DNA of 37,556 nt from positions 1 through 37,556 of the forward strand of contig JAGWBP010000036.1 in assembly GCA_021295835.1 (NCBI GenBank). Reading direction: 5' to 3'. This document shows positions 9,186 through 16,816 of the stretch, piece by piece. The stretch's first letter is position 1; each line of letters opens with the position of its first letter. The DNA comes from Gemmatimonadota bacterium. GTDB lineage: Bacteria > Gemmatimonadota > Gemmatimonadetes > Longimicrobiales > Gaopeijiaceae. Both the position numbers and the translations under genes were made by a program. Under the pieces are notes generated by a model that saw only the letters and a list, made by a program, of their open reading frames with translations, did not search any database and was not told the origin of the DNA.

Positions 9186-10334
9186 ATGAGGACCGACCCC
9201 GCCTACATCGACAATCGCGAGGGCCTGGCCGAGCTGGCGCACCTGGTCGGCGACGCAGGCGAGGTCGCAGTCGACTGCGAGGCGGCGGGCTACCACCGCT
9301 ACTCGGACCGGGCCTGCCTGGTCCAGATCGCGACCGGCGGGAGTGCCTTCGTGATCGACGTGCTGGCCGAAGGTACGGCCGAGATGGCGGGGAAGCTCCT
9401 CGGGCGGCTACTCGGCGACCCCGGCCGCCGCACCCTGATGCACGGGGGAAGCTTCGACCTGCGTCTTCTCCGGCGCGATCTCGGCGTTATGGTGGGGCAC
9501 GTCTTCGACACCCAGGTGGCGGCCAGCTTCCTGGGCGAGACCGCGACCGGCCTTCAGGCGCTGCTCGAGAGGCACCTGGACGTCGTGCTCGGGAAGAAGT
9601 ACCAGCGCGCCGACTGGGCCGCCAGGCCGCTGACCGGCGAGATGATCGAGTACGCGGCCGCCGACGTACTGCACCTGGAGCGATTGGCCGAGAGGCTCGA
9701 GGAGCGCCTGGCCGGGCTGGGAAGGACGGCCTGGGTCGAGGAGGAGTGCTCGCGGATGCTGCTCGCCGCCTCCGAGCCACCGGCGGAGGCCGAGGTCGAT
9801 CCCATCTCCCGGATCAGGGCGGCGAAGAAGTTCGCGCCCCGCGAGGTCACGGCGCTTCGGCGAGCGGTCGCCTGGCGCGACCGGGTGGCGCGAAGCCGTG
9901 ACCGGGCGCCCTTTCGGGTCGCCACCGACGCCGCGCTGATCGAGGCGGTCCTGGCCAGTCCAACGACGGTGCACGAGCTGCGCGGCGTCAGGGGATTCCC
10001 GAGGCGCGGATCCCCTTCGGAGGCGCGGGCGCTCCTAGGGGAGCTGGCGGCCGCGCGACGCCTCCCGGAGCGCAGCCTGGAGTCGTACCCCGCTCCGACT
10101 GGCAGGGAACGGCGGCTGACGCCCGAGGAGAAGGCCGTCCTGGCGCGTCTGTCCGCGGTGCGCAACGAGGCGGCGACCCGTCTCGGTCTAGAGCGCGGGC
10201 GCGTCATGCCCAACCAAGTCCTGCGTGCGCTAGCCCGCCTGGCGCCGTCGAGCCTCTCGGAGCTCCGCGACGTGCCCGAGTTGAGACGGTGGCAGGTCGC
10301 CCTGCTCGGAAGGGAGCTCCTGGCGGCGCTGTAG
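9186..10334 (+). CDS. rnd: Ribonuclease D
   Basis: RNase D is a DEDDy-type 3'-5' exoribonuclease acting in tRNA and structured-RNA maturation. The 382-residue product has the exonuclease domain first: VAVDCEAAGYHRY supplies the first Asp-Glu pair, LMHGGSFDLRLL the second Asp, and YAAADVLHLERL the final Tyr-x3-Asp pair. The C-terminal half contains HRDC-like helices (DRVARSRDRAPFRVATD). ATG 9186 was chosen because the exonuclease fold starts soon after it; the frame is open far upstream, through the antisense of pyk and pgi, only because of base composition. Confidence 0.9.
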   Translation: MRTDPAYIDNREGLAELAHLVGDAGEVAVDCEAAGYHRYSDRACLVQIATGGSAFVIDVLAEGTAEMAGKLLGRLLGDPGRRTLMHGGSFDLRLLRRDLGVMVGHVFDTQVAASFLGETATGLQALLERHLDVVLGKKYQRADWAARPLTGEMIEYAAADVLHLERLAERLEERLAGLGRTAWVEEECSRMLLAASEPPAEAEVDPISRIRAAKKFAPREVTALRRAVAWRDRVARSRDRAPFRVATDAALIEAVLASPTTVHELRGVRGFPRRGSPSEARALLGELAAARRLPERSLESYPAPTGRERRLTPEEKAVLARLSAVRNEAATRLGLERGRVMPNQVLRALARLAPSSLSELRDVPELRRWQVALLGRELLAAL

Positions 10335-10373
10335 CGGGCCCACACCGGTCAGTCCGCGGAATCCGCGCGGCAG

Positions 10374-10811
10374 TCAGCCCCCGCTGGCCTCCAGCTCGCG
10401 CTTGTGCTCTATGCAGTAGCGCGCGTGCGGCAGTGCGTCGAGCCGCTCGAATCCGATCGGCCTCCCGGTGGCCCGGCAGCGGCCGAAGTTGTCGGGATCG
10501 CGGTAGAGCCTCCTGAGCGCCTCCTGCAGGCGGTACAGATAGCGGCCCTCCTTGGTGGCGAAGAGCGCCGCCTTCTCGCGTTCCATCGCCTCGGTGCCCT
10601 GGTCGGCCATGTGGTCGGTGTAGGCAGCGAGGTTCGAGTCGCCCGCCGCCCGGTTGGCCTGGGCGGCCTCGTTGAAGAGGTCCAGACCCCGGAGCGCCCG
10701 CTCACGCTCCTCCAGTAGCCGCTCCTCCAGGTGGGCCAGCTGCTCCTTGGAGAGGACGGGTCCCTCGTCGCTCTCGGAGCGCGCCCCTCCGTTCGGTATG
10801 GGTAGCGACAT
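10374..10811 (-). CDS. DksA/TraR-family protein with degenerate zinc finger
   Basis: DksA-type proteins enter the RNA polymerase secondary channel through a coiled-coil tip and modulate rRNA and stress promoters. The 145-residue product has the long charged coiled coil (LSKEQLAHLEERLLEERERAL) and then a globular end with FGRCRATGRPIGFERLDALPHARYC. Two of the four zinc ligands are missing: the first pair reads Cys-x2-Thr and the second Cys-x2-His. That resembles non-canonical DksA paralogues that fold without zinc or with fewer Cys. It stands alone, divergent from ypdA over 234 bases. Confidence 0.82.
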   Translation of the reverse strand: MSLPIPNGGARSESDEGPVLSKEQLAHLEERLLEERERALRGLDLFNEAAQANRAAGDSNLAAYTDHMADQGTEAMEREKAALFATKEGRYLYRLQEALRRLYRDPDNFGRCRATGRPIGFERLDALPHARYCIEHKRELEASGG

Positions 10812-10931
10812 CGCTGCTCCCTTCGTCACCGTGGCTCCGGCGGGGAGAAGCCAGTGGCCTCGACCGTCCCGCCGCCCGCTTGACAAAGGTAACGTTAGGC
10901 GGCCCCCTCCCACCGCGTACGCCTCCTCGTT

Positions 10932-10956
10932 GAGAGTTGCGCCTCCCGCGACTCTC
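10932..10956. repeat. Ten-base-pair hairpin in the dksA-like/ypdA intergenic region
   Basis: GAGAGTTGCG (10932-10941) and CGCGACTCTC (10947-10956) pair over 10 bases with one T-G wobble around a five-base loop CCTCC. The structure lies 90 bases before ypdA and 121 bases before the divergent dksA-like gene, so it could be a structured 5' leader for either gene or an operator. If it is transcribed rightward, the loop carries an anti-Shine-Dalgarno-like CCUCC. Confidence 0.35.
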
Positions 10957-11045
10957 GATGTAGTGTACTCCGACGCGGATGTGGAACGATTCGCGCGGGT
11001 CCGGATCAGGTGACCGTGTAGGGCAAGCGACCCGTTGACCCGCAG

Positions 11046-12101
11046 ATGACCAGGACCAACCTGACCCTCGATCTCGCCATCGTCGGCGCGGGCCCCTGCG
11101 GTCTCGCCGTGGCCGTGGCGGCGAAGGAGCGGGGTCTGCGCTTCGCCATCCTGGACCGTGGCGCGATCACCGAGTCCCTCACCCGCTACCCCCACTACAT
11201 GACCTTCTTCTCGACGGCCGAGCTGCTAGAGATCGGGGGGGTGCCGTTCACGATCCCGGAGGCCAAGCCGACGCGGCGCGAGGCGCTGGCGTACTATCGC
11301 CACGCGGTCGCGCATCACGGGGTGGCGGTGCGCCAGTACGAGGAGGTGACGCGAATCGACCGTCGCGCCGAGGCCGAGGTGGCAAACAAGGGTGGACCGA
11401 GGTGCCGAAGCGTCGGCGATCGCGGCGACTTCATCGTCCACGCGCGCGACCGCGACGGGCGGAAGGACCGGGTGCGCGCCCGCGCCGTCGCCGTCGCCAC
11501 CGGAGGTTTCGGCGAGCCCAATCGGCTGGAGCTGCCCGGCGGCGAGCCCGAAGGCCGCGTCGTCCACTACTACAGGGAGCCGTTCCCCTTCTTCGACCAG
11601 GACGTGATCGTGGTGGGCGGCGGGAATTCGGCGGTGGAGGCCGCGCTGGAGCTGCACCGGAGCGGGGTCCGCGTGCGCATGGTCCACTTCGCCGACGTCC
11701 TCGACCGGGGCGTCAAGCCGTGGGTTCGCCCCGACATCGACAACCGCATCGAGCAGGGCGAGATCGTCATGCACTGGAAGTCCCGAATCGCGGCGCTGGG
11801 ACCCCGCACGGCTACCATCGCGCGCGACGACACCGGGGCGGCCACCGACGTCGCGAACGACTGGGTGCTGGCAATGACCGGATGGCGCCCCGACCACGAG
11901 CTGCTCAGCGGCCTCGGCGTGCGGATCGATCCCCGCACGGGAATCCCCGACCACCACCCCGCGACCATGGAGACGAACGTCCCCGGCGCGTACGTCGCGG
12001 GCGTGGTCGCGGCGGGGTTCGACGCGAACAGGATCTTCATCGAGAACGGGCGCGAGCATGGAGGGCTGATCGCGGCTGCGTTGGCGGGACCGATCAGATG
12101 A
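11046..12101 (+). CDS. ypdA: YpdA-family flavin oxidoreductase, putative bacillithiol disulfide reductase
   Basis: YpdA enzymes use NADPH and FAD to reduce bacillithiol disulfide, keeping the thiol pool reduced. The 351-residue product starts with the FAD-binding Rossmann motif LAIVGAGPCGLAV; the Cys at residue 18, in GPCG, matches the proposed active-site Cys of this family. The second, NADPH-binding dinucleotide fold is seen in IVVGGGNSAVEAALEL. YPHYMTFFSTAELLEIG is typical of YpdA and distinguishes it from thioredoxin reductase, whose CxxC pair is absent here. The stop overlaps the start of the next gene (ATGA), implying coupled translation with the YggX protein. Bacillithiol use by this host is inferred from this gene only. 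Confidence 0.88.
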   Translation: MTRTNLTLDLAIVGAGPCGLAVAVAAKERGLRFAILDRGAITESLTRYPHYMTFFSTAELLEIGGVPFTIPEAKPTRREALAYYRHAVAHHGVAVRQYEEVTRIDRRAEAEVANKGGPRCRSVGDRGDFIVHARDRDGRKDRVRARAVAVATGGFGEPNRLELPGGEPEGRVVHYYREPFPFFDQDVIVVGGGNSAVEAALELHRSGVRVRMVHFADVLDRGVKPWVRPDIDNRIEQGEIVMHWKSRIAALGPRTATIARDDTGAATDVANDWVLAMTGWRPDHELLSGLGVRIDPRTGIPDHHPATMETNVPGAYVAGVVAAGFDANRIFIENGREHGGLIAAALAGPIR

Positions 12102-12406
12102 CGCATACCGAGACCATCGCCTGCCGCAACCACCCCGGCGAGCCGAGGCTGCGGCTGGAGCGACCGCCCTTCCGCTCCGAGCTGGGCGAGCGGATTCAGC
12201 GCGAGATCTGCGCCGACTGCTGGGGCGACTGGCTTCAACACCAAGCCCTCCTGATCAACCACTTCGGCCTCAATCCGCGCCGGGCGGAGGCGCGGGAGTT
12301 CCTCTACGGCCAGGTCGGGGCGGTCCTCTTCGGCGAAGGGGAGGTGGCCGAAGTCGACACCTCGAGGCGGGGCACGATCGCCCCCCCGGAGAACCCGCAA
12401 GGGTGA
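12098..12406 (+). CDS. yggX: YggX-family Fe(2+)-trafficking / oxidative-damage protection protein
   Basis: YggX proteins are small cytoplasmic proteins linked to iron handling and protection of Fe-S enzymes under oxidative stress. The 102-residue product aligns by eye with the Escherichia coli protein: an N-terminal Cys (IACRNHPG), then SELGERIQREICADCWGDW, then LLINHFGLNP and FLYGQVGAVLFG. An extended acidic C-terminal tail is extra. Its ATG overlaps the ypdA stop. Pairing with a disulfide reductase supports a shared redox or iron-protection role. Confidence 0.88.
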   Translation: MTHTETIACRNHPGEPRLRLERPPFRSELGERIQREICADCWGDWLQHQALLINHFGLNPRRAEAREFLYGQVGAVLFGEGEVAEVDTSRRGTIAPPENPQG

Positions 12407-12448
12407 GTCCGGCTCACGGACCGCTCCTCCCCTGCGGCTTCGCCGACG

Positions 12449-13672
12449 CTACCCCCGAAGCACCGCCTCGATCTCGACGAGCGCCGCCTCCAGGTCGGCC
12501 TTCTCGACGGTGAGCGGTGGGGCGAAGCGGACCACCTGTCGGTGGGTCTCCTTGGCGAGGATCCCGCGCTCCTGCAGCGCCTCGCAGAAGGGCCGGGCCG
12601 TGCCCGACGACTCCCGAATGACGACTCCGATCATCAGCCCCCGCCCCCTCACCTCCTCCACATGCGGCGAGTCGATCCTCTGGAGTCGCCCCATGAACCA
12701 GCGGCCCAGCTCGGCCGAGCGCCCGGCGAGTCCCTCCTCCAGAATCACCCTGAGCGACGCCCTCCCGACCGCCGCGCCCAGGGGGTTGCCGCCAAAGGTC
12801 GAGCCGTGGTCACCGGGCCTGAAGACGTCCATCAGCCCCTTGTCGGCCAGGACCGCCGATACCGGATAGACGCCGCCGCCCAGCGCCTTGCCCAGGACCA
12901 TGACATCGGGCCGGGCGCCCTCCCATTCGCAGCAGAACAGCCTACCGGCACGGCCGAGCCCCGTCTGGATCTCGTCGGCCACCAGCGCCACTCCCCGGCT
13001 CCTGCAGAGCTCGGCCGCCGCGGCCAGGTACCCCATCGGGGGCACGACCACACCGGCCTCCCCCTGGATCGGCTCCACGAGGAAGGCGACCGTGCTGGGG
13101 CCGATCGCGCCGGCAAGCGCCTCGATGTCGCCGTAGGGCACGATCCGGAAGCCGGGTGCGAAGGGTCCGAAGCCGTCGCGGTACCGCTCCTCCGAAGAGA
13201 AGCCCACGATCGTCGTGGTGCGCCCGTGGAAGTTGTTCTCGCAGACGACGATCTCCGCCTCGTCGCGGGGCACGCCGCTGACCTCGTAGCCCCACCTCCG
13301 CACCATCTTGACCGCCGTCTCGACCGCCTCGGCCCCGGTGTTCATCGGTAGGGCGGCATCGTACCCAGCCGCCTCGCAGAGCTCGCGCAGGAAGGGACCC
13401 ATCTGGTCGTTGTGGAAGGCGCGCGAGGTGAGGCTTAGGCGGTCTAGCTGCTCGCGGGCCGCAGCGACGATCGCCGGGTGGCGGTGCCCCTGGTTGAGCG
13501 CCGAGTAGGAGCTGAGCATGTCGAGGTAGCGCCTGCCGTCGACATCCCACACCCACGACCCCTCGCCGCGCTCGAGGACGACGGGCAGCGGGTTGTAGTT
13601 GTGGGCGGAGTAGCGTTCGGCCTCTTCCAGATAGCGCTTGGTGCGCGAAGCAGTCTTGAATGGGTCGCTCAT
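12449..13672 (-). CDS. rocD: Ornithine aminotransferase (class III PLP-dependent)
   Basis: The product transfers the delta-amino group of ornithine to 2-oxoglutarate, giving glutamate semialdehyde. The 407-residue protein has the class III aminotransferase layout: YSALNQGHRHPAI near the N-terminus, PMNTGAEAVETAVK, FHGRTTTIVGFS, the PLP-contacting VADEIQTGLGRAG, and the Schiff-base lysine in VLGKALGGGVYPVSA. GSTFGGNPLG and the C-terminal RFAPPLTVEKADLEAAL also fit ornithine--oxo-acid transaminases. Acetylornithine or GABA aminotransferase is a weaker alternative. It converges with yggX and is the last chromosomal gene before tRNA-Ile. Confidence 0.92.
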   Translation of the reverse strand: MSDPFKTASRTKRYLEEAERYSAHNYNPLPVVLERGEGSWVWDVDGRRYLDMLSSYSALNQGHRHPAIVAAAREQLDRLSLTSRAFHNDQMGPFLRELCEAAGYDAALPMNTGAEAVETAVKMVRRWGYEVSGVPRDEAEIVVCENNFHGRTTTIVGFSSEERYRDGFGPFAPGFRIVPYGDIEALAGAIGPSTVAFLVEPIQGEAGVVVPPMGYLAAAAELCRSRGVALVADEIQTGLGRAGRLFCCEWEGARPDVMVLGKALGGGVYPVSAVLADKGLMDVFRPGDHGSTFGGNPLGAAVGRASLRVILEEGLAGRSAELGRWFMGRLQRIDSPHVEEVRGRGLMIGVVIRESSGTARPFCEALQERGILAKETHRQVVRFAPPLTVEKADLEAALVEIEAVLRG

Positions 13673-13903
13673 GTGCTCGACTGGTTGATTGGCGGCGGGC
13701 GGGAGTCGGCAGTCAATCTACTGTCTTGGGGGCGAACGGGCCGACCCCGGCACCTTCCGGGGGGCGAGACCGGTGGCACTGCGTACGGCCACGTGGCAGC
13801 CGCGCGGCGTGCGGCCGGGCGTCCCTTGGCTTCATGTGACGCCAGATCGCGGCGGCCCGCCGTGCTTCCCCACCCCCGACGCTCGTGCGACATTATCTGG
13901 CAC

Positions 13904-13979
<76 letters not shown>

Positions 13980-14024
13980 TTGAAGTTGCGGGATTTCGGG
14001 GGTCCATGCTCGACAATTATGCTC

Positions 14025-14046
14025 TCCAATTGGCTTGCTAATTGGA
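14025..14046. repeat. Inverted repeat between tRNA-Ile and integrase
   Basis: TCCAATT (14025-14031) and AATTGGA (14040-14046) form a perfect 7-bp inverted repeat with an eight-base loop, overlapping the integrase stop codon. It is AT-rich compared with its surroundings. It could be an integrase arm site or a weak terminator; nothing decides between these. Confidence 0.35.
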
Positions 14047-15192
14047 CCCGGACCCGGCCTCCCTGTACTCCTCAAGCGCCTTCCTGAGCCGGTCCTCGTC
14101 GAGGACCGTCTGAGCGGTCTTCCAGCCGCCCAGGTCACAGAGCACCTTGAGCGGCACATCCATGAGGTCGGAAGCGAATTTCCGCCTCAGTGAATGCCAC
14201 CCCCGTCCACGCTTGGGTTCGAGGTCCGCGAGCTTTTCGGCCCTCTTCCACCAGTCGCGCGCCAGCGAGCGGCCCATGCACGCGAACGGGTCCTTTGGCG
14301 CGGGCATCACGGGCGCGTCCCCGATCCCGGGGTTATGCCTCCGCGCCTCGACCAGAACGGACCGTGCCATGGCGGTGATCGGCGTCCTGTGCTCGTACCC
14401 CGTTTTCTCATGCTCGCCACGCCACCGGATCGTCCGGGCATCGAGGTTGATATCCGACCACCTGAGGCTGCGGATCGCCCCGATGCGGTGTCCGGTTTCG
14501 TGCGCGAGCACTAGCGCTACCCGGAACCGCCATTCCACTTCCCCGGCCACGCGGAGCAACGCCTCGTACTCGGCCTGGGTGAGCATCACCCGGTGCGGGT
14601 TCTTCTCGGACGGCGCTTTGAATCCCCGGAGCGGGTTCGACTCAAGGAGGAGCCGTCCCTCCTCGTCTCGCGACCTCGCAGCCCAGTTGAGGATCGCGAG
14701 CAACAGCTTGAGGTCCTGCTGGATAGTCCGGTCGGCGGCGGGCTTGCCGCTCCGACCGGCCCTACCCGCCCGCCGCGCTCGGATGAAGCGGTCCCAGTCG
14801 CGTTGCGAAAGCGTCGCGGCCTTGCGGCGCTTACCGAAGAACCGGAGGAACATCTTCATCGTGGCCCGGTCGTACTTCCGTGACCCCTTCGCCTTGGTGG
14901 GTGTCACCTCTTCACCGTAGATGTCAAACAGCGTCTTCAGGGTGAGCGGCTCGGGCTCGGCTTCCGTAGCGTCCGTGGCCACCGGCTCGGCGAGTCCGGC
15001 GGCGATCTCGTCCGCCTGCCTTTTAGCTCGGGCCCAGTCGCGGTGCCTCAGCGACCTCCGCAGCTTGCGTGCTGCTTCGCGCCACTCCACCTGCATGATT
15101 CCGGTCCTAGGATCAGGGAAGACCCTCACCCGGTTCCGGCCCCATTCACCGGCGCTATAGCTGCGCCAGCCACGTCTCGTGCGTGCCATCAT
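14038..15192 (-). CDS. int: Tyrosine recombinase / integrase, apparently lacking the catalytic Tyr
   Basis: The product, 384 residues, is a phage/ICE-type integrase that should catalyse site-specific integration at tRNA-Ile. The N-terminal half has an arm-binding and SAM-like core-binding region (LFDIYGEEVTPTKAKGSRKY, TLSQRDWDRFI). The catalytic domain has the first Arg in HETGHRIGAIRSLRW (about residue 233), the His-x2-Arg box in WHSLRRKFASDL (about 331), and the box III Trp in DLGGWKTAQTVL (about 357). The nucleophilic Tyr expected 9-10 residues after that Trp is absent: the text runs TVLDEDRLRKALEEY. The next Tyr is about ten residues too late. The start overlaps the upstream gene (ATGA). 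Confidence 0.85.
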   Translation of the reverse strand: MMARTRRGWRSYSAGEWGRNRVRVFPDPRTGIMQVEWREAARKLRRSLRHRDWARAKRQADEIAAGLAEPVATDATEAEPEPLTLKTLFDIYGEEVTPTKAKGSRKYDRATMKMFLRFFGKRRKAATLSQRDWDRFIRARRAGRAGRSGKPAADRTIQQDLKLLLAILNWAARSRDEEGRLLLESNPLRGFKAPSEKNPHRVMLTQAEYEALLRVAGEVEWRFRVALVLAHETGHRIGAIRSLRWSDINLDARTIRWRGEHEKTGYEHRTPITAMARSVLVEARRHNPGIGDAPVMPAPKDPFACMGRSLARDWWKRAEKLADLEPKRGRGWHSLRRKFASDLMDVPLKVLCDLGGWKTAQTVLDEDRLRKALEEYREAGSGSN

Positions 15193-15626
15193 TCGATTCC
15201 TTTCTCGATGATGGACTCCACGATCTGCCTATTGGAAAGCTCACGCCGACCTCGCGTTCGCGCCAGTCGCGGGCCAGACGGTGACCCCTGGTCCTGGGCC
15301 TTCCGGGGGAGATGCTTCAGGGCGATTCTGGGTGCGCCGGGCCGTCCGGCGTTCGGGATCTTGCCGTCGCGGACGAGCCTTCCGAGGTGTTCCCTGGTGT
15401 AGCCGCTTTCGCGGGCCGCGTCGGTCAGCGTCAGCGTCGTCTCGTCGCGCTCCCGGAGGGTGGCCTCAAGTTCGTCGGCGCATCTCTCAAGCACGACGGC
15501 CAGGTTTCCGCCCCCGTAGCGCCGGAGCGCCTCCGCCTGGTTCAGCCAGTCGTCGAGCAACGACTGGACGGACCCGTTTGCGACCGGCTTCCGCGTTCGC
15601 CGGCCCCGGTGTCTACTCCCAGTCAC
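15189..15626 (-). CDS. HTH DNA-binding protein, excisionase-like
   Basis: The product, about 145 residues, has a helical N-terminal part (SLLDDWLNQAEALRRYGGG) and then TLTDAARESGYTREHLGRLVRDGKIPNAGR, a MerR/excisionase-type winged helix-turn-helix with a typical wing (GKIPNAGRPGAPRI). It ends in a basic tail. Placement directly before the integrase with an ATGA overlap suggests a recombination directionality factor or integrase regulator. I chose the GTG at 15626 because AGGGA lies about eight bases before it; an in-frame ATG at 15665 is the alternative. The function is inferred from the fold and position. Confidence 0.65.
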   Translation of the reverse strand: MTGSRHRGRRTRKPVANGSVQSLLDDWLNQAEALRRYGGGNLAVVLERCADELEATLRERDETTLTLTDAARESGYTREHLGRLVRDGKIPNAGRPGAPRIALKHLPRKAQDQGSPSGPRLARTRGRRELSNRQIVESIIEKGIE

Positions 15627-15912
15627 CGTCGGCGTCCCTGCGGAGCGCGTCTTCGAGGTCTGCATCTCCCTCGCCACGCCGGACGGATCGCTCGGCCAGA
15701 TCGACACGGCGCCCGAGGTCGGCGAGCCCCGTGGTGCGGGCAACGATGTAGATGGCCGCAGCGAGACCGGCGAGGAAGAGTCCGGCCTGAAGGGCCAGCG
15801 CGAGGCCGTGCCCGGCGAGGATCGCTGGCCAATGGGGCGCGAGGTAGTCGAGGCGCGAGCCGCCGAGCAGGAACGCCGTTCCGGCGATCGCGGCGGTGAG
15901 GCCCGCGCTGAT
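15613..15912 (-). CDS. Small two-helix membrane protein with unclear start codon
   Basis: Between the winged-helix gene and the HTH gene an open frame runs without a normal start codon. It encodes about 99 residues: SAGLTAAIAGTAFLLGG (helix 1), then AILAGHGLALALQAG and FLAGLAAAIYIVA (a second hydrophobic region), and an acidic Arg-rich tail ending DADGDWE. A strong AGGAGG abuts ATC at 15912-15910, where ATG would be expected; one base change would restore MSAGL. Either a rare start codon is used or the start has been lost. The hydrophobic pattern and fit between neighbours support a real membrane protein of the transfer module. Confidence 0.45.
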   Translation of the reverse strand: MSAGLTAAIAGTAFLLGGSRLDYLAPHWPAILAGHGLALALQAGLFLAGLAAAIYIVARTTGLADLGRRVDLAERSVRRGEGDADLEDALRRDADGDWE

Positions 15913-15924
15913 CCTCCTTCCGGG

Positions 15925-16746
15925 TCAGAGTTCGACCGAGGCCGGGTCGCGGTCGGCGGGGCCGCGCAGCCAGGATCCGTCCTCGCTGCCCAGGCCGAGT
16001 CTGCCGAGGAGCCCCGCGGCTGCCGGTCCGTTGGCGTGAAGCGCGAACCCGGCGGCGGCCTTGGCGCGCAGTGCCGGTTCGCGGTAGTTGCCGGAGACGG
16101 CCTCGATGTTGACGCGGCCGGTCCGGCCGTCGGCGTCCTCGTACTCGACCTGGGCGTCGGGGTAGAGCACTCGTCCTTCTTCATCGGCCGAAAGGCCGAG
16201 TTCGCGGGCGATGCGGTGGCGCTCGGCGTCGGCCGCCTGCCTGCCGTGCTTGAGCCGGACGGCCTCGCCCCCGCGCGCGATGGCGCTCTTGAGTTCGGCG
16301 TCGAGCCGGACGCGCTTGACGGTGGCGCCCTTTTCGGCGAGGCGCCGCCGTTCCTTCCAGGCGGCGCGGTAGATGGCGGTGTCGTGTCCGGCCTCAGCGG
16401 GCCTCATGCGTTCGGTCCGGATCCGCTGTGCGGGATCCATCCCGCGCCGGTCGGCTTTTTTCCGGGCCTCGGCGACACCCTCGCGGGTGAGCGAGAGGAT
16501 CTTGAACGGATTGCCCTTCGGCCCAGTGGCCCGGTGCTCTTCGACCCATCCCTTGCGGATCCAGGCGTTCACGGCCCTCCGGGTGGTGTGGGGGTGGCCG
16601 CCGAAGCGCGCCTCGGCGAGGTCGCGGTAGGAGACCGCGCCGAAGACGCCGATGTCGGTCAGCGCCCCGGCACAGCGGTCCTCAAGGGAGATGGTGGACC
16701 CGCGCTCCCGGCTCGCGGCGTATTCTCGGCGGTGGCCGTCCCGCAA
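15925..16746 (-). CDS. Winged-helix protein resembling the replication-relaxation family
   Basis: The product, 273 residues, starts at TTG 16746, the only usable start in its frame after the ardC stop. Residues about 25-75 form a winged helix (GVFGAVSYRDLAEARFGG, then HTTRRAVNAWIRKGWVEEH). After this comes AGHDTAIYRAAWKERRRLAEKG, and later YPDAQVEYED followed by GRVNIEAVSGNYREPALRAK. The His-Asp, Pro-Asp and Glu pattern resembles replication-relaxation proteins, which have a nuclease-like C-terminal fold and occur on conjugative plasmids. It may act in DNA processing at the transfer origin, but this is inferred. Confidence 0.55.
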   Translation of the reverse strand: MRDGHRREYAASRERGSTISLEDRCAGALTDIGVFGAVSYRDLAEARFGGHPHTTRRAVNAWIRKGWVEEHRATGPKGNPFKILSLTREGVAEARKKADRRGMDPAQRIRTERMRPAEAGHDTAIYRAAWKERRRLAEKGATVKRVRLDAELKSAIARGGEAVRLKHGRQAADAERHRIARELGLSADEEGRVLYPDAQVEYEDADGRTGRVNIEAVSGNYREPALRAKAAAGFALHANGPAAAGLLGRLGLGSEDGSWLRGPADRDPASVEL

Positions 16747-16816
16747 GCGTTGGCTGTTGCGGCTGGGTGGCGCGGCGGGGCGCGGGGCGGCCGAACATCT
16801 CCCTCCCTCTCACGGG

